From contig NZ_AP022321.1 of the NCBI RefSeq assembly GCF_013393365.1, positions 333,001 to 397,000 on the forward strand: a stretch of 64,000 bases of DNA, in the 5' to 3' direction. A program made the translations under genes and the position numbers. The DNA comes from Veillonella nakazawae. GTDB taxonomy: Bacteria > Bacillota > Negativicutes > Veillonellales > Veillonellaceae. Below the pieces are notes generated by a model. The model ran no database searches, had not been told where the DNA came from, and saw only the letters and a program-made list of their open reading frames with translations. Positions 63,690-64,000 of this stretch are shown here, in pieces (within the stretch, counting starts at the first letter, position 1; every line of letters starts with the position of its first letter).

Positions 63690-64000
63690 ATGGAGTTTTT
63701 AATTTGGATGGCTATAGGGATTGCCCTGATGGCGGTAGAACTCGTTGTTCCAGGCGGTATTTTGGGACTCATTGGTTATTGTGTTTTCCTATGGGGTGTT
63801 TTCGAAGCGCTTGGAGAAGGTACTATGGCGCTATATGCTGTACTAGGATTAACAGCCTTGTTAATTGTCCTTATCATCATGTTCTTTAATCACTTTGAAA
63901 AGACTTGGATAGGCAAATTGTTTACCTTAGGGCAACGATCTACGACAAAAGCTGGCTATGTATCTAATGATGTATTAGATGACTTAGTTGGTAAAGAAGG
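63690..64000 (+). CDS. NfeD-like membrane protein, cut by window end
   Basis: The frame starting at ATG 63690 (GAGGAGGGCCT as SD) is open to the end of the window. Visible residues MEFLIWMAIGIALMAVELV then VPGGILGLIGYCVFLWGVF and LGLTALLIVLIIMFF make three hydrophobic segments, as in NfeD proteins, with the OB-fold domain just beginning (KAGYVSNDVLDDLVGKEG). NfeD proteins partner with SPFH/flotillin-type proteins, whose gene would be expected beyond the edge. Confidence 0.8.
   Translation, partial: MEFLIWMAIGIALMAVELVVPGGILGLIGYCVFLWGVFEALGEGTMALYAVLGLTALLIVLIIMFFNHFEKTWIGKLFTLGQRSTTKAGYVSNDVLDDLVGKE

Noticed and set aside
63593..63889. ORF of 98 codons at the right end
   Set aside because: It is out of frame with the NfeD-like gene starting at 63690, which has a strong SD and membrane-protein character.

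Overview
The window looks like a chromosomal segment of a low-GC, anaerobic, diderm Firmicute of the Negativicutes, most likely Veillonella. This is inferred from gene content and protein character: selenium-dependent molybdenum hydroxylase genes, the cdaA-cdaR-glmM-glmS neighbourhood, LL-DAP aminotransferase beside DAP dehydrogenase, and an adhesin-like exported protein. There is no rRNA gene to confirm it. No tRNA, rRNA or CRISPR array was seen.

Layout. 1-5.7 kb: 3' part of a molybdenum hydroxylase large subunit, then its maturation genes yqeC, mocA, yqeB and an XdhC split into two proteins. 5.8-10.9 kb: cdaA, cdaR, a FAD oxidoreductase and glmM (c-di-AMP and cell-wall precursors). 10.9-19.7 kb: an A+T-rich accessory island lying between glmM and glmS. 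It has two two-gene units (A-B and C-D) with near-consensus promoters, an IS3-family element sitting in the exact centre of a terminator palindrome, the 3' remnant of an adhesin gene, and an intact adhesin-like gene. Unit C-D pairs a YaaW-family protein with a protein that joins a possible Mrr-like nuclease motif to a large glycine-zipper hydrophobic region. 20.0-23.7 kb: a glmS ribozyme, glmS, trpS. 23.8-32.3 kb: a polar amino-acid ABC transporter, a universal stress protein, a CzrA-type metal sensor, an AEC permease and modABC. 32.5-37.0 kb: two divergent TPP riboswitches controlling cytX and thiW-thiD-thiM/thiE. 37.1-42.2 kb: rubrerythrin, a selenium cluster (selD, yedF, DUF3343), a nitroreductase and small stress proteins. 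42.2-46.1 kb: ychF, a possible structured RNA, ddh and dapL. 46.4-48.7 kb: a two-gene module of a PD-(D/E)xK-like protein and a beta-CASP metallo-hydrolase. 48.7-51.3 kb: a structured leader with a two-codon ORF, a drug-efflux MFS gene, and rpsF-ssb-rpsR. 51.7-56.9 kb: a Tat-exported binding protein, a NapH-like ferredoxin and a NifB-like radical SAM enzyme, then a second selenium cluster (class V aminotransferase, YedE, DUF3343). 57-59 kb: an IS200-type element, a MerR regulator, and a doubly deleted dxs pseudogene behind a MerR-type promoter. 59.2-64 kb: an exported protein, trmB, an FtsW/RodA protein, a uracil/xanthine permease and the start of an NfeD-like gene.

How the genes work together. 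Selenophosphate synthesis (selD), selenium handling (yedF, yedE, DUF3343, class V aminotransferase), molybdate uptake (modABC) and cofactor maturation (yqeB, yqeC, mocA, xdhC-like) all converge on the molybdenum hydroxylase at the left edge. The strongest candidates for undescribed systems are the accessory island (especially the YaaW plus nuclease/zipper pair) and the PD-(D/E)xK plus beta-CASP pair. All functional claims rest on motif reading by eye; no database search was possible.
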